From the IMG/VR virus record IMGVR_UViG_3300035670_000290, positions 1-52,561 of that record: a stretch of DNA of 52,561 bases; one strand, 5' to 3'. Of the stretch, positions 1 through 8,069 are shown in pieces. Position numbers and translations under genes: made by a program. A model generated the notes under the pieces. That model saw nothing but the letters and a program-made list of their open reading frames with translations. It did no database searches and was not told the DNA's origin. This stretch comes from a virus. Numbering within the stretch: position 1 is the first letter of the stretch; each line of letters begins with the position of its first letter.

Positions 1-2
1 AT

Positions 3-323
3 CGTGACTATATTGATGTTAGGGATTGCGCTAAAGCAATCGATCTGGTCGTCAGAAAGGGCGAATTGGACTCTATCTACAATATTGGAAACGGGAAGCC
101 AATAATCTTCCGAGACGTTATTCGCTATGCTCGAGACGCGATGGATTCAGGTTCTGAAATTCGTACAATTGAACAGAAAGAGTTTCATAAGAAAGTTCAA
201 TCCTCTCGCTCTTTCTTCATGGATAACACCAAGTTGATGGCGCTTGGATACCGCCCAGAATACTCAATCAACGAAACGATTGATGATATTATTCGTGGAA
301 TTCTAACTGAAGAAAATAACTAA
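3..323 (+). CDS. NAD-dependent epimerase/dehydratase, C-terminal part (partial)
   Basis: The reading frame is open from the window edge (first whole codon at base 3), so this is the 3' end of a longer gene. The translation begins RDYIDVRDCAKAIDLVV and continues to IYNIGNGKPIIFRDVI. This matches the C-terminal half of extended short-chain dehydrogenases that act on nucleotide sugars (UDP-glucose 4-epimerase or GDP-mannose dehydratase type), where an R-D-[YF]-[IV]-x-V-x-D segment lies near the sugar-binding region and a YNIG motif follows. The Rossmann nucleotide-binding half and the YxxxK catalytic motif lie outside the window, so the exact substrate cannot be named. In phages such genes usually sit in sugar or capsule-modification modules. 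The TTG at 66 is inside the domain and is not a credible start. Confidence 0.85.
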   Translation, partial: RDYIDVRDCAKAIDLVVRKGELDSIYNIGNGKPIIFRDVIRYARDAMDSGSEIRTIEQKEFHKKVQSSRSFFMDNTKLMALGYRPEYSINETIDDIIRGILTEENN

Positions 324-326
324 ATA
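320..326 (+). promoter_or_regulatory. Putative late promoter element CTAAATA
   Basis: CTAAATA followed by TA overlaps the stop codon of the epimerase gene and ends 27 nt before the ATG at 354. It resembles the T4 late promoter (TATAAATA) and the variants reported for T4-like marine phages. The same element with the same spacing recurs before other transcription units in the window. No -35 element is expected for this class. Confidence 0.55.
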
Positions 327-353
327 TACAATATCCCACAGTGTGGAGAAAGT

Positions 354-1496
354 ATGTTTGGGTTCAGACAATATATTCCGTTTCTAACAGAGCAAAAAGA
401 ACCTGCTCGCGGAATCCAACACCTTCCACACGCATTTGAACCAACTCTCCACGCGACTCGTGGGGGTGTAAACAAAGCCATCTCATCAATTCAAGGTGTT
501 ATTAGCGGTCGCGCTCCACTGACTCGTAAAATCGACGATCGTATGTCGTTTCAGGCTATTCGTACACCTGAAGGAAAGATCGCTGTCAAGTATAAGGGTC
601 CAGGCGCACAATATAATTATTCTGCAGACGATATAAAGAAGCAGTATAGCGAAAAGCCATATATCGCTGGACCGCTGATGAATACTCTCAAGCACATTCA
701 TAAAGTGCTTCCAGAAGGTCCAGGGGAGTATCAAGGTGGATATCTTAGTGCATTAGAGGATCGCACCGAAGAAGATGGTAAGATTGGGCACAAACCAAAT
801 ACTATTCGCTATTCTATAGATAAAAACTCCCCAGAAGGTAAGAAACTCGCAAAGGCTCCGTTGAGTATCGCCTTACACTCTAAACTGGATGCGGAGGGCA
901 AGCCTTCTCCTATTGAAGCAGGTGAATTGAAAGATCACCCTGATGTTCATGTAATGAGCCATCTCATTTCTCCAGAAGAAAGAAAACTCTCTCCTGAAGC
1001 GAAAAGAAAAGCACTAGAACATATCGCTATGGCTAAAAAGATGGCAAAGGGTCATGGTCACGAACATCATGAAGGGCACGAAGAAACATTACAGAGATAT
1101 GCCAACTCTACAATTGATAGTGGTGAGAAACCTTCGGCTAAAGGTTATACAAAGTTCTTAGAGAAACATCATCAGAAACTTATTGATAAAGTCAAAACAG
1201 AAAAAGCAAAAGCTCGTAAGACTGAAGAGATGAAAGCCGCGATCAATCACGTCAACGATAATCTAGAAAAGTTCGATCGCAGTTTCGACATTCATCGTCA
1301 TGTACAGCAAGCGACTTATACAGTTGCTGACGCTCTATCTAAAACTGCTCATGGTGGATATTCGCATCACATCTTTGGTCAAGAGGCTGCTGGAGAGGGA
1401 TTTGTTTCTGGTAATGCTAAATTTGTACCTCGTAAATTTACTGAAGCAAATCGAAAAAGATCAGCCGAACTCAAAGCGCAAAAGAGTATCATATGA
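354..1496 (+). CDS. Conserved phage protein with nucleotidyltransferase/ligase-like core (DUF6267-like)
   Basis: 380 residues; function unknown. Residues about 60-145 read SFQAIRTPEGKIAVKYKGPG, then YNYSADDIKKQYSEKPYIAG, then HKVLPEGPGEYQGGYLS. This is the pattern of a large family of T4-like marine-phage proteins (I believe Pfam DUF6267) in which a VKWDG- or VKYDG-like strand precedes a FNK..Y..DDI segment. That core resembles the adenylation domain of RNA/DNA ligases, but here the usual lysine motif reads KYKGPG, so catalysis is doubtful. The N-terminus MFGFRQYIPFLTEQ fits a T4 capsid-targeting-type leader ending in an LxE cleavage-like site. The C-terminal third is Lys/His-rich. The stop overlaps the next start (ATGA). 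A putative late promoter lies just upstream. Confidence 0.8.
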   Translation: MFGFRQYIPFLTEQKEPARGIQHLPHAFEPTLHATRGGVNKAISSIQGVISGRAPLTRKIDDRMSFQAIRTPEGKIAVKYKGPGAQYNYSADDIKKQYSEKPYIAGPLMNTLKHIHKVLPEGPGEYQGGYLSALEDRTEEDGKIGHKPNTIRYSIDKNSPEGKKLAKAPLSIALHSKLDAEGKPSPIEAGELKDHPDVHVMSHLISPEERKLSPEAKRKALEHIAMAKKMAKGHGHEHHEGHEETLQRYANSTIDSGEKPSAKGYTKFLEKHHQKLIDKVKTEKAKARKTEEMKAAINHVNDNLEKFDRSFDIHRHVQQATYTVADALSKTAHGGYSHHIFGQEAAGEGFVSGNAKFVPRKFTEANRKRSAELKAQKSII

Positions 1497-4219
1497 GTAA
1501 AGCCACGTTCACTTTTGGTCGCTTCAATCCACCAACTGAAGTTGGTCACGGTAAACTTGTATCAGCTGTTCAAGATCATGCCGAGAAAACTGGTGGTCAT
1601 CATTATATTTTCCCATCACACTCACAAGACGCTAAGAAGAATCCATTGAGTCATGGCGACAAAGTTCACGCTATGAATAGAATGTTTCCAAATGCTAACA
1701 TTGTTTCTCAAGGAAAAGTCAGAACAGCAATTGATGCAATGAAGCATATGGAGAAGAAAGGTCACACCGATGTCACTATGGTTGTCGGTTCTGATCGTGT
1801 TGCAGAGTTCCAGGGACTGCTTTCTAAATACAGAAAGAAAGATTTTCCAGGAATCAAAAAAGTAAGAGTAATCTCAGCAGGTCATCGCGATCCAGATGCA
1901 GAAGGCGCAGAAGGTATGTCTGCTTCTAAACTTCGTGGATTGGTTTCTGCTGGAAAGAAAGACGAATTCGTTTCACACTACAGCGACAAAAAACTTGGCG
2001 CGCATATACATGATAAGGTAAAAGCAGGTATGCAAATGGAATCTACTAATCCTATCGGCATTTTTCTACTTGGCGGTCCAGGCAGCGGGAAAGACTATGT
2101 TTTGAAAAACATTTTTTCTCGTTTTGATTTGACCGAAGTCCAAGCTGATCATATTCTAAATGGTGCTGCTGCAGATTTATTCGAATCCAAGCAAAACATC
2201 GTGATCAATGGTGCGAATGATGAAGAAAAAATTTCTGTCATTCAATCAATGCTTGAAGGATATACCTTTGATTTCGTTCATGTCACTGTAACGAATAAAG
2301 TTTCTCGCATGCGCAATGAGCAGCGCGAACAACCAATCGCTGAATCGAAGCGTATTGATAAATTCCTCAAAGCAGAAAAACTCTCAGACACATATGAGTG
2401 CTTCAAGTTCAATAACTCAATCAATCTAAATGAGTCTTCAGAACTAGAGAAAGTTTTCTTCGCTTCACAAATTGAAAAATTGCTAGAACGTATTGTTGAT
2501 CTTGGTCTTGAAATCAAAACAACACCAGAGCCAAAAACATTCACAGTTCTCAAAGAGAAATATTTTCCACCAGTAGCAAAGCACAAGTCAGGTCTACCAA
2601 AGAAGTATGTTGGCAAACTTTCTGACGCAACGGCTGCTGCTCGTAAGGCTCATTGGAAAAAGATGAGCAAGTTGTCAGATAAAGATCCAAGAGCATATGA
2701 ACCAGCTCCTGGTGATAAAACATCAAAGACGAAACCAAGCAAGCATACAATTGCTGTTCGTAAGATGATGGCAAATGAAGCTGAAGAACTTCCAAAGAAA
2801 CTTCGTCACGTTGCAAAGAGCGGAAATATCACTGCGGTGAAAGAGCGTCAAAGAGAAAATAAAATTGAAGAAGGCACTGATTCCTCACTTGCAGCAAAGG
2901 CAGCAAAGTCTGGCATTTCTGTTGGAACTCTTCGCAAGGTTTACAAGCGTGGTGTTGCTGCTTGGAATTCTGGACATCGTCCAGGAACGACACCACAACA
3001 GTGGGGTCATGCTCGCGTGAATTCTTATATCAATAAGGGTAAGACCTATCATACAGCAGATAAAGATCTTCGTGAAGAACTCGAAAACATTGACGAACTA
3101 TTTGAAATGCAATTGGTTGGTACAGATGAATATCGTAAGCATGCCATTGCTATGACACCAGGACAGGGAGAAATTGAGAATGCTTACAGCACTAAAGCGA
3201 CTACTGAAACCAAGAAATCAATCAACGAACATTGTGGTTGCGAAAGCGAGCCAATTACAGAAACTGGAAAGGGACATGGAGAGAGTGTTCGTCGACGTTT
3301 CAGAGATCTCAGAAGCGAAGCCAAGAAAGAAAAAGAAGTCAGCGGAGACTCAACAGTAAATTTGGAACCAGTCTTTGATCCGAAAAAGAAGAAGCCAAAG
3401 AATAGTCAAATTACTCCTCCAACTCACACTGATGCCGCTCTTCAGGGATTGCCAGTTGCTTCTCGCTATACAGCATTCGAAGAGAAAGAACCAAAGAAAG
3501 ATTTCATGCCAACTCCTCGCCAAGTTCCGCCTCCTCCAGGTGGACATGATGTTCCAAAGGGATTCAAGCGAGTTCGCGATAATATCGCTGGCTGGAAACT
3601 TGTAAAAGAAGAAGAAACAGAACTTACTCTCGAAGAAGCAGTTCAGTATCATCTAGAAAATAAAATTTCCTTCACGGAAAACACATTCCGTCCAGGATCT
3701 GAGATGTTCTTCGATATGATTGGTGAGGCAAAACGTCTTTATAAAGAAGGCAAGTATGAGCCAAAAGATGATTGGGAAAGAGATATGCTTGAGTCAAACA
3801 TCGGAGAAATTGCCGAGTTTGAGGGTCAACAAGTTGTTCTTGATTATCCTATTGAAGAAGGTCTTGAGGAGTGTTGGTCAGGATATACTCAACGCGGAAT
3901 GAAGAAGAAGGGCGATAAAATGGTCCCCAACTGCGTTCCTATGAACGAAGAAGGCAAGAGCGATCCAACAGATGGAAAGGGTATCGGCAAACCATTCCGC
4001 TCTGGTGGTGGTGGTGCTGTCTATGTTCGTGTCGGCGACGGAGTTCGTAAGATCAATTTCAGCCAATCTGGAATGACGAAGAAGTATATGGATCCTGCTG
4101 CAACTCGCAGTTTCGTGGCTCGTCATCATTGCTTGACAAATAAAGATAAAACGTCACGTTCCTATTGGGCGTGTCGTTGGCCAAGATTCTTCAGTAACTC
4201 TGGAAAGACATGGTGGTAA
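1493..4219 (+). CDS. Multidomain nucleotidyltransferase + P-loop kinase fusion with phage C-terminal domains
   Basis: 908 residues. Residues 1-~170 form a cytidylyltransferase-like nucleotidyltransferase with GRFNPPTEVGH (9-19) and GMSASKLR (~140-148), the counterparts of the (H/T)xGH and ISSTxxR motifs of NMN/pantetheine adenylyltransferases. The first motif has one extra residue (TxxGH). Residues ~186-330 form a P-loop domain with Walker A GGPGSGKD (~193-200). This order recalls NadR (adenylyltransferase plus kinase), but the substrate is unknown. Then come a basic KHKSGLPKKYV segment (~363), a compact SGISVGTLRKVYKRGVAAW domain (~463-525, DUF5824-like), a CWSGYTQRGMKKKGDKMVPNC segment (~793) and a Cys/Trp-rich C-terminal domain (~835-908). 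Acidic EEETELTLEE-type linkers separate these parts. Similar mosaics occur in T4-like marine phages. It starts inside the previous stop and is followed directly by the cupin-like gene. Confidence 0.85.
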   Translation: MSKATFTFGRFNPPTEVGHGKLVSAVQDHAEKTGGHHYIFPSHSQDAKKNPLSHGDKVHAMNRMFPNANIVSQGKVRTAIDAMKHMEKKGHTDVTMVVGSDRVAEFQGLLSKYRKKDFPGIKKVRVISAGHRDPDAEGAEGMSASKLRGLVSAGKKDEFVSHYSDKKLGAHIHDKVKAGMQMESTNPIGIFLLGGPGSGKDYVLKNIFSRFDLTEVQADHILNGAAADLFESKQNIVINGANDEEKISVIQSMLEGYTFDFVHVTVTNKVSRMRNEQREQPIAESKRIDKFLKAEKLSDTYECFKFNNSINLNESSELEKVFFASQIEKLLERIVDLGLEIKTTPEPKTFTVLKEKYFPPVAKHKSGLPKKYVGKLSDATAAARKAHWKKMSKLSDKDPRAYEPAPGDKTSKTKPSKHTIAVRKMMANEAEELPKKLRHVAKSGNITAVKERQRENKIEEGTDSSLAAKAAKSGISVGTLRKVYKRGVAAWNSGHRPGTTPQQWGHARVNSYINKGKTYHTADKDLREELENIDELFEMQLVGTDEYRKHAIAMTPGQGEIENAYSTKATTETKKSINEHCGCESEPITETGKGHGESVRRRFRDLRSEAKKEKEVSGDSTVNLEPVFDPKKKKPKNSQITPPTHTDAALQGLPVASRYTAFEEKEPKKDFMPTPRQVPPPPGGHDVPKGFKRVRDNIAGWKLVKEEETELTLEEAVQYHLENKISFTENTFRPGSEMFFDMIGEAKRLYKEGKYEPKDDWERDMLESNIGEIAEFEGQQVVLDYPIEEGLEECWSGYTQRGMKKKGDKMVPNCVPMNEEGKSDPTDGKGIGKPFRSGGGGAVYVRVGDGVRKINFSQSGMTKKYMDPAATRSFVARHHCLTNKDKTSRSYWACRWPRFFSNSGKTWW

Positions 4220-4220
4220 T

Positions 4221-4499
4221 GTGGATCAACCATATTTGGATGAAAAACTAAATAATTGGTCGTTCATCCGAACATTCAAACATGATGTTTTGAGCGAAGA
4301 ATTAGTTTGGCATCGAGATGAAAAGGGTAGATATATTGAGGTTTTAGAGGGTAGTGGTTGGGAAATTCAATACGATAATAAACTACCCAAGAAACTTTAT
4401 AAAGGCGATCGGTTTTTTATCCCTGAGAAAACCTTTCATAGAATAAAACGGGGAACGACTGATTTGATCGTAAAGATCGAGGAATTTGATGGAATATAA
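4221..4499 (+). CDS. Small cupin-like phage protein
   Basis: 92 residues starting at GTG one base after the preceding TAA. The segment VLEGSGWEIQYDNKLPK, then GDRFFIPEKTFHRIKRG, has the layout of a small cupin: a glycine turn, a GDxxxIPxxxxH strand and a histidine. Similar small proteins are common in T4-like marine phages and I know of no assigned function. Only one clear metal-type histidine (in KTFHRI) is visible, so enzymatic activity cannot be claimed. Its 3' end overlaps the Dps-like gene by 11 bases, which suggests translational coupling. Confidence 0.75.
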   Translation: MDQPYLDEKLNNWSFIRTFKHDVLSEELVWHRDEKGRYIEVLEGSGWEIQYDNKLPKKLYKGDRFFIPEKTFHRIKRGTTDLIVKIEEFDGI

Positions 4500-4983
4500 T
4501 AGTTTGATTGAACAAGCGGAACAAATGGTTTCTGAACAAACAGAACCTGCTCTGATCGACGCATTGACTAGTGTGATGTCAGATGCATTTGTCTTTTACT
4601 TCAAGGCTCATTCTTTCCATTGGAATGTAACTGGTAAAGACTTTCCTCAGTTGCATAAATTCTTCGGTAAAATTTATGAAGATGTTTTCGAAAATATCGA
4701 TTCTCTCGCCGAACATCTTCGAGCACTCAATGCTCCAGCTCCGATGAATCTATCAACGATACTTGCTAGTTCAAAGATTATGGAAAACAAAGATCCGTTG
4801 ACCGCAATGGAGATGGTTGCTGCTCTTGAAGCAGATAATACCAAAGTTCTTGCTGGTCTTTTGGCATGCGCAAAAATGGCAGAAGCCGCAGATGAAATTG
4901 GGCTAAATGATTTCCTCACACAGCTTTACGACGAGCACAAGAAATTGGCTTGGATGTTGTCCTCAACACTAAAAGGTCTATAA
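4489..4983 (+). CDS. Dps/ferritin-like protein (DUF5856-like)
   Basis: 164 residues from the ATG at 4489; a TTG one codon upstream is less likely. The core is Dps-like: FKAHSFHWNVTG, then LHKFFGKIYEDVFENID, then SLAEHLRAL. The four usual Dps ferroxidase ligands are all present in register (His of HW, His of LH, then Asp and Glu of the D-x3-E pair in IDSLAE). Cellular Dps proteins form 12-subunit shells that oxidise iron and protect DNA. Length and helix pattern (a four-helix bundle without a long DNA-binding tail) fit this family. T4-like phages carry related proteins annotated as DUF5856. A role against peroxide or iron damage, in the cell or inside the capsid, is inferred. The N-terminus MEYNSLIEQ contains an L-I-E site reminiscent of T4 prohead-protease cleavage. 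Confidence 0.9.
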   Translation: MEYNSLIEQAEQMVSEQTEPALIDALTSVMSDAFVFYFKAHSFHWNVTGKDFPQLHKFFGKIYEDVFENIDSLAEHLRALNAPAPMNLSTILASSKIMENKDPLTAMEMVAALEADNTKVLAGLLACAKMAEAADEIGLNDFLTQLYDEHKKLAWMLSSTLKGL

Positions 4984-4985
4984 AA

Positions 4986-6485
4986 ATGGCAGTAAAAGTT
5001 CCACCGCTACTTCATAAAATGTCAGCCAGTGCTCAAAAGGCATGGTATAAGAAGCATGGTATGGAGATGCCAGCAAAAGAAAAGTCTGCTGCAACAGCAG
5101 GTAAGATGAAGCCAGCAGCTGCTAAAAAAGCAGAACCTGTTGCCGCTGATAAGCCAAAGACTGCCAGAGAAATTAGTATGGAACGTCAAAAGGCATATTA
5201 CGCCAAAGGCGGTCGTCAGCCAATCGGCGCAGGTGGCAGTGGTGGTCACTCATCAATGGCTGGTGTCGGTCAATCATCTGCAAAAGAAATTATAAAAGGC
5301 ATCCGCGCTGGAATCAATCCTAAGAGTCGCGGAATAGGTGAAGAAGTCTCTCCAATGATCAAGCCACCTACAAATCGATTTGACAAAAAATCAGACGCCT
5401 TTGCGCATGTAGAGAAGCATGGTGGCAAGGTATACAAACAAACATACACTGACTCAAAAGGTCAACAAACAGTATCATATTCTGTCAAGAAAGAAGAAGT
5501 TGAACTTGATGAGGGTAAGATGAAAGATATCGTCACCGATCGCCAAGAAACAGAACGTCTAGAAAAAGATCTACCATTTACACCAGATAAGAATAAAGTC
5601 CGCAGAGGATCAGGAGGAGCAATGTCTCAAGCAAAATGGCTTGCAAAACAAGCAATGATGAAAAAGATGAAATCAATGGGAATGAAAGAAGAAGCAATCG
5701 TAGAAGTCGCAGATGCTGATAAGGGTGAGTATGACTACGAAGGCGATATGGCAAAGTCTCAGTTGAAGAGCATTATCACTAATGCCCAACGTCTACATGA
5801 CATGCTTGAAGACAACACAAATCTTCCTGAGTGGGTTCAAAGCAAGATCACTCTTGCTGAGGATTATGTTCTAACTGCCGCCAGTTACATGGAAGGTAAG
5901 ATGAACGAAGAAGCACTGACGGAATTGGCTGCTTCACTCGATGAAGAAATCGAATTGTTCGAAAAAGCACCTCCAGGATCAAAGTATGAGCGTATGGTCA
6001 AGCATATCAAGAAAGGATATGCAAAGGGCGGCTTGACTCCAAAAGAAAAATCAATCGCTTATGCAACCGCTTGGAAGGCTTATAAGAAGAATGAAGAAGT
6101 TGAGCAGATCGATGAACTCAAAAAATCAACACTTGCTTCTTATGTCAACAAAGCAGCAAATCAAGTGCGCGCAAAATCAGGAATTGCTGCCAGTTTTGAA
6201 ACGCAAGGCGCAAGAAAAAGAAATCCTGAAAATAAAACAGCATATTGGGATGTAGCACAAGACTATAGAAAGGGTGCTAGAAAACGTCTTACTGGTATTG
6301 AAAAGGCAACTTCTAAATTAGCCAAAGAAGAAGTTGAGCAAGTAACAGAAGCCGAAGGCACTGTTGCTGTAACCCCAAAAGAAAAGGCACTCGCTGCGCA
6401 TCACGGCGATCCAAAGAAAATCACTTACGGTGATGTAATCAAAGCACGTCTAAAGTCAGTCGCTGCAAAGAAAATGGGTAAATAA
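4986..6485 (+). CDS. Lys/Glu-rich, probably head-associated phage protein
   Basis: 499 residues from the ATG at 4986, two bases after the previous stop; the in-frame upstream TTG lies inside the Dps gene. No enzyme motif is visible. Two short KAWYKKHGM- and KAYYAKGGR-type segments occur near the N-terminus. A PPGSKYERMVKHIKKGYAKG segment (~335-370) and a VEQIDELKKSTLASYVNKAA segment (~390) are both recurrent modules in proteins of T4-like marine phages. Acidic repeats of EEVExxDE/TE type (~170, ~240, ~382, ~435) separate basic blocks. The composition fits internal head or scaffold-associated proteins that are processed at I/L-x-E sites. That role is inferred from composition and neighbours. 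Confidence 0.75.
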   Translation: MAVKVPPLLHKMSASAQKAWYKKHGMEMPAKEKSAATAGKMKPAAAKKAEPVAADKPKTAREISMERQKAYYAKGGRQPIGAGGSGGHSSMAGVGQSSAKEIIKGIRAGINPKSRGIGEEVSPMIKPPTNRFDKKSDAFAHVEKHGGKVYKQTYTDSKGQQTVSYSVKKEEVELDEGKMKDIVTDRQETERLEKDLPFTPDKNKVRRGSGGAMSQAKWLAKQAMMKKMKSMGMKEEAIVEVADADKGEYDYEGDMAKSQLKSIITNAQRLHDMLEDNTNLPEWVQSKITLAEDYVLTAASYMEGKMNEEALTELAASLDEEIELFEKAPPGSKYERMVKHIKKGYAKGGLTPKEKSIAYATAWKAYKKNEEVEQIDELKKSTLASYVNKAANQVRAKSGIAASFETQGARKRNPENKTAYWDVAQDYRKGARKRLTGIEKATSKLAKEEVEQVTEAEGTVAVTPKEKALAAHHGDPKKITYGDVIKARLKSVAAKKMGK

Positions 6486-6486
6486 C

Positions 6487-7206
6487 ATGAAGTATCAAGT
6501 ACAAATCTCATACACTAATCCTTCTCACGAACATGTTTCATTGCGTCGTCGAGTTGATACTGTAAATCGTTTGGTTGAAGCATCAAACGAAGATGAAGCC
6601 ATCAATCGCGCAGCAAATCAACAACGTGCTCTTGGATTTAGAATTCAAGAAGCAAAGGTTATCAATGAAGAACAGCGCACAGCCACTTTCCCAATCGGTG
6701 GTGGTGTAGTCAATCTTCCTAAGAATCTACCATCAGAAAAAGATGGCACTGCAAAGGTTTATGACGCAGAGAAAGATGAAAAGAAACTTTCTCCAAAAGG
6801 CGGCTTTGCAGTAAAGAAAGAAGAAGTTGAAGCAGTTACTGAAGCAGACGTAACCAAAGATCTTCGCACTTCAATGAAGGCAATGGATCTTCGTCACGGT
6901 GTTGATGCAGATAAACGCGATGCTGGTTATAAAAAATCACCAGCAGTTGCCGCTGCGCAAAAGAAATTCGACACTCAATCAAAGGGTCAAGGCAAAATGC
7001 GTCCACAGGCTGGAACTCTTGCTGCTGTCCATAAGTCTATGGAACGCACAATGGAACGCGATATGAAGAAAGAAGCAGCAGATCCAGGTTCTGTGAAAGT
7101 GGTAAATAAGAAAGTGAAGGCTGCTGACAAGATGATCAGTGCAGCAAAGAAAGCTGCTACTGTAAATCTAGAGCCAGAACTAAAGATCACACGCCCAATG
7201 GTGTAA
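6487..7206 (+). CDS. Hypothetical Lys/Glu-rich phage protein
   Basis: 239 residues; not recognised. Residues 1-60 look like a small alpha/beta domain (RVDTVNRLVEASNEDEAINR pattern, as in phage domains that place an EASNEDEA helix after a strand). The rest is low-complexity and basic, with one acidic linker (VKKEEVEAVTEA) of the kind seen in the upstream gene. It ends in TVNLEPELKITRPMV, and TVNLEP also occurs in the 908-residue protein. It starts one base after the previous stop and probably belongs with the head-associated group. Confidence 0.7.
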   Translation: MKYQVQISYTNPSHEHVSLRRRVDTVNRLVEASNEDEAINRAANQQRALGFRIQEAKVINEEQRTATFPIGGGVVNLPKNLPSEKDGTAKVYDAEKDEKKLSPKGGFAVKKEEVEAVTEADVTKDLRTSMKAMDLRHGVDADKRDAGYKKSPAVAAAQKKFDTQSKGQGKMRPQAGTLAAVHKSMERTMERDMKKEAADPGSVKVVNKKVKAADKMISAAKKAATVNLEPELKITRPMV

Positions 7207-7211
7207 GCAAA

Positions 7212-7673
7212 ATGCTAAAGTTCAAACAATATATCAATGAAGAAGTTGATGATTCAATCTCTACTGATGAGCGTCGTCTAGAAAATAATCTAGATGCGAT
7301 CAATGATGAATTGGATACATTGACAGATAAGCCATATCAAAACGCTCCAGTGTTTCTATCGCAATTGCGTGGAGTTTGCGAGCGTTATGGTATTCAAATT
7401 CCACAATCAGCAACAACAGAGTTCTTGAATCTGGGTGCTGAACTGGTCTATTCTCTTGGTGCATCTGGCAAATATCTCTATATCGTTTTCGATACAAACG
7501 ATGCAGATGGATTTGTTGATGGTTATGCTCAAGTTGTAAACAGCGATGAGCTGGACGACTTGATGGGTATGACTGGTGACGAATTGGCAGCAGAACGCGA
7601 ACCAATTACTATGCGTCCTTCAACCTGGTATGCAAAACGAGACGACGATTCAGGAAACGACGGCGAATACTAA
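7212..7673 (+). CDS. Hypothetical phage protein with capsid-targeting-like N-terminus
   Basis: 153 residues of unknown function. The N-terminus MLKFKQYINEE resembles the T4 internal-protein leader MKTYQEFIAEA in layout: Met, a basic or polar residue, an aromatic, Gln/Glu, an aromatic, Ile, x, Glu. It ends in an I-x-E site of the type cut by the T4 prohead protease. The remainder is acidic, with a predicted alpha/beta core (GKYLYIVFDTNDADGF) and a charged C-terminus. It starts five bases after the previous stop. Confidence 0.7.
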   Translation: MLKFKQYINEEVDDSISTDERRLENNLDAINDELDTLTDKPYQNAPVFLSQLRGVCERYGIQIPQSATTEFLNLGAELVYSLGASGKYLYIVFDTNDADGFVDGYAQVVNSDELDDLMGMTGDELAAEREPITMRPSTWYAKRDDDSGNDGEY

Positions 7674-7676
7674 TAT

Positions 7677-8066
7677 ATGTTTTTTGATGATTTGAATGAG
7701 TCAAATATTTTGTTATATGCGGCAAAATGCTATGATAAGCCAAACTGCATTGACAGTGAATTCGATGAAGATTATAAAAGAATTCGTTATATAAAGCGAT
7801 TGCTTCATCGATATCGTGTTACTGGAGAGTTGAAAGAAAGGCTTATACTAAACCATCTTGTCGTCGCACAAAATGTATTTGGTGTTGAAGGTTCTACAAG
7901 AATGTTATTTTTGCGAATTGATTCTAAAGATTATAGCGCACTAAAGACATTCTTGATTTATACCTCAGCAATGCCGAACATTGTAAAAGGGATACGTGGA
8001 GAAAATATTATTTCCAGCGATATTCCTTTAGATAATAGAATTGTAGATGTACTGAGAAAACTGTAA
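7677..8066 (+). CDS. Conserved T4-like phage hypothetical protein
   Basis: 129 residues. The segments LLYAAKCYDKPNCIDSEFDE, KRIRYIKRLLHRYRVTGELK, ERLILNHLVVAQNVFG and RMLFLRIDSKDYSALKTFL match a short protein conserved in T4-like marine myoviruses, for which I know of no experimentally assigned function. It is predicted mostly helical, and no catalytic motif is seen. The N-terminus MFFDDLNES carries an L-x-E site. It is packed between two other small genes with 3-base gaps. Confidence 0.75.
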   Translation: MFFDDLNESNILLYAAKCYDKPNCIDSEFDEDYKRIRYIKRLLHRYRVTGELKERLILNHLVVAQNVFGVEGSTRMLFLRIDSKDYSALKTFLIYTSAMPNIVKGIRGENIISSDIPLDNRIVDVLRKL

Positions 8067-8069
8067 CTA

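Noticed and set aside
3375-3652. Alternate-frame and antisense ORFs within the 908-residue gene
   Set aside because: They are shadows: the composition is atypical, no start signals are present and the sense frame carries recognisable domains.
4950-4985. TTG start 36 bases upstream for the Lys/Glu-rich gene
   Set aside because: It lies inside the Dps-like gene. The ATG at 4986 directly follows that stop, fitting the packing seen elsewhere.
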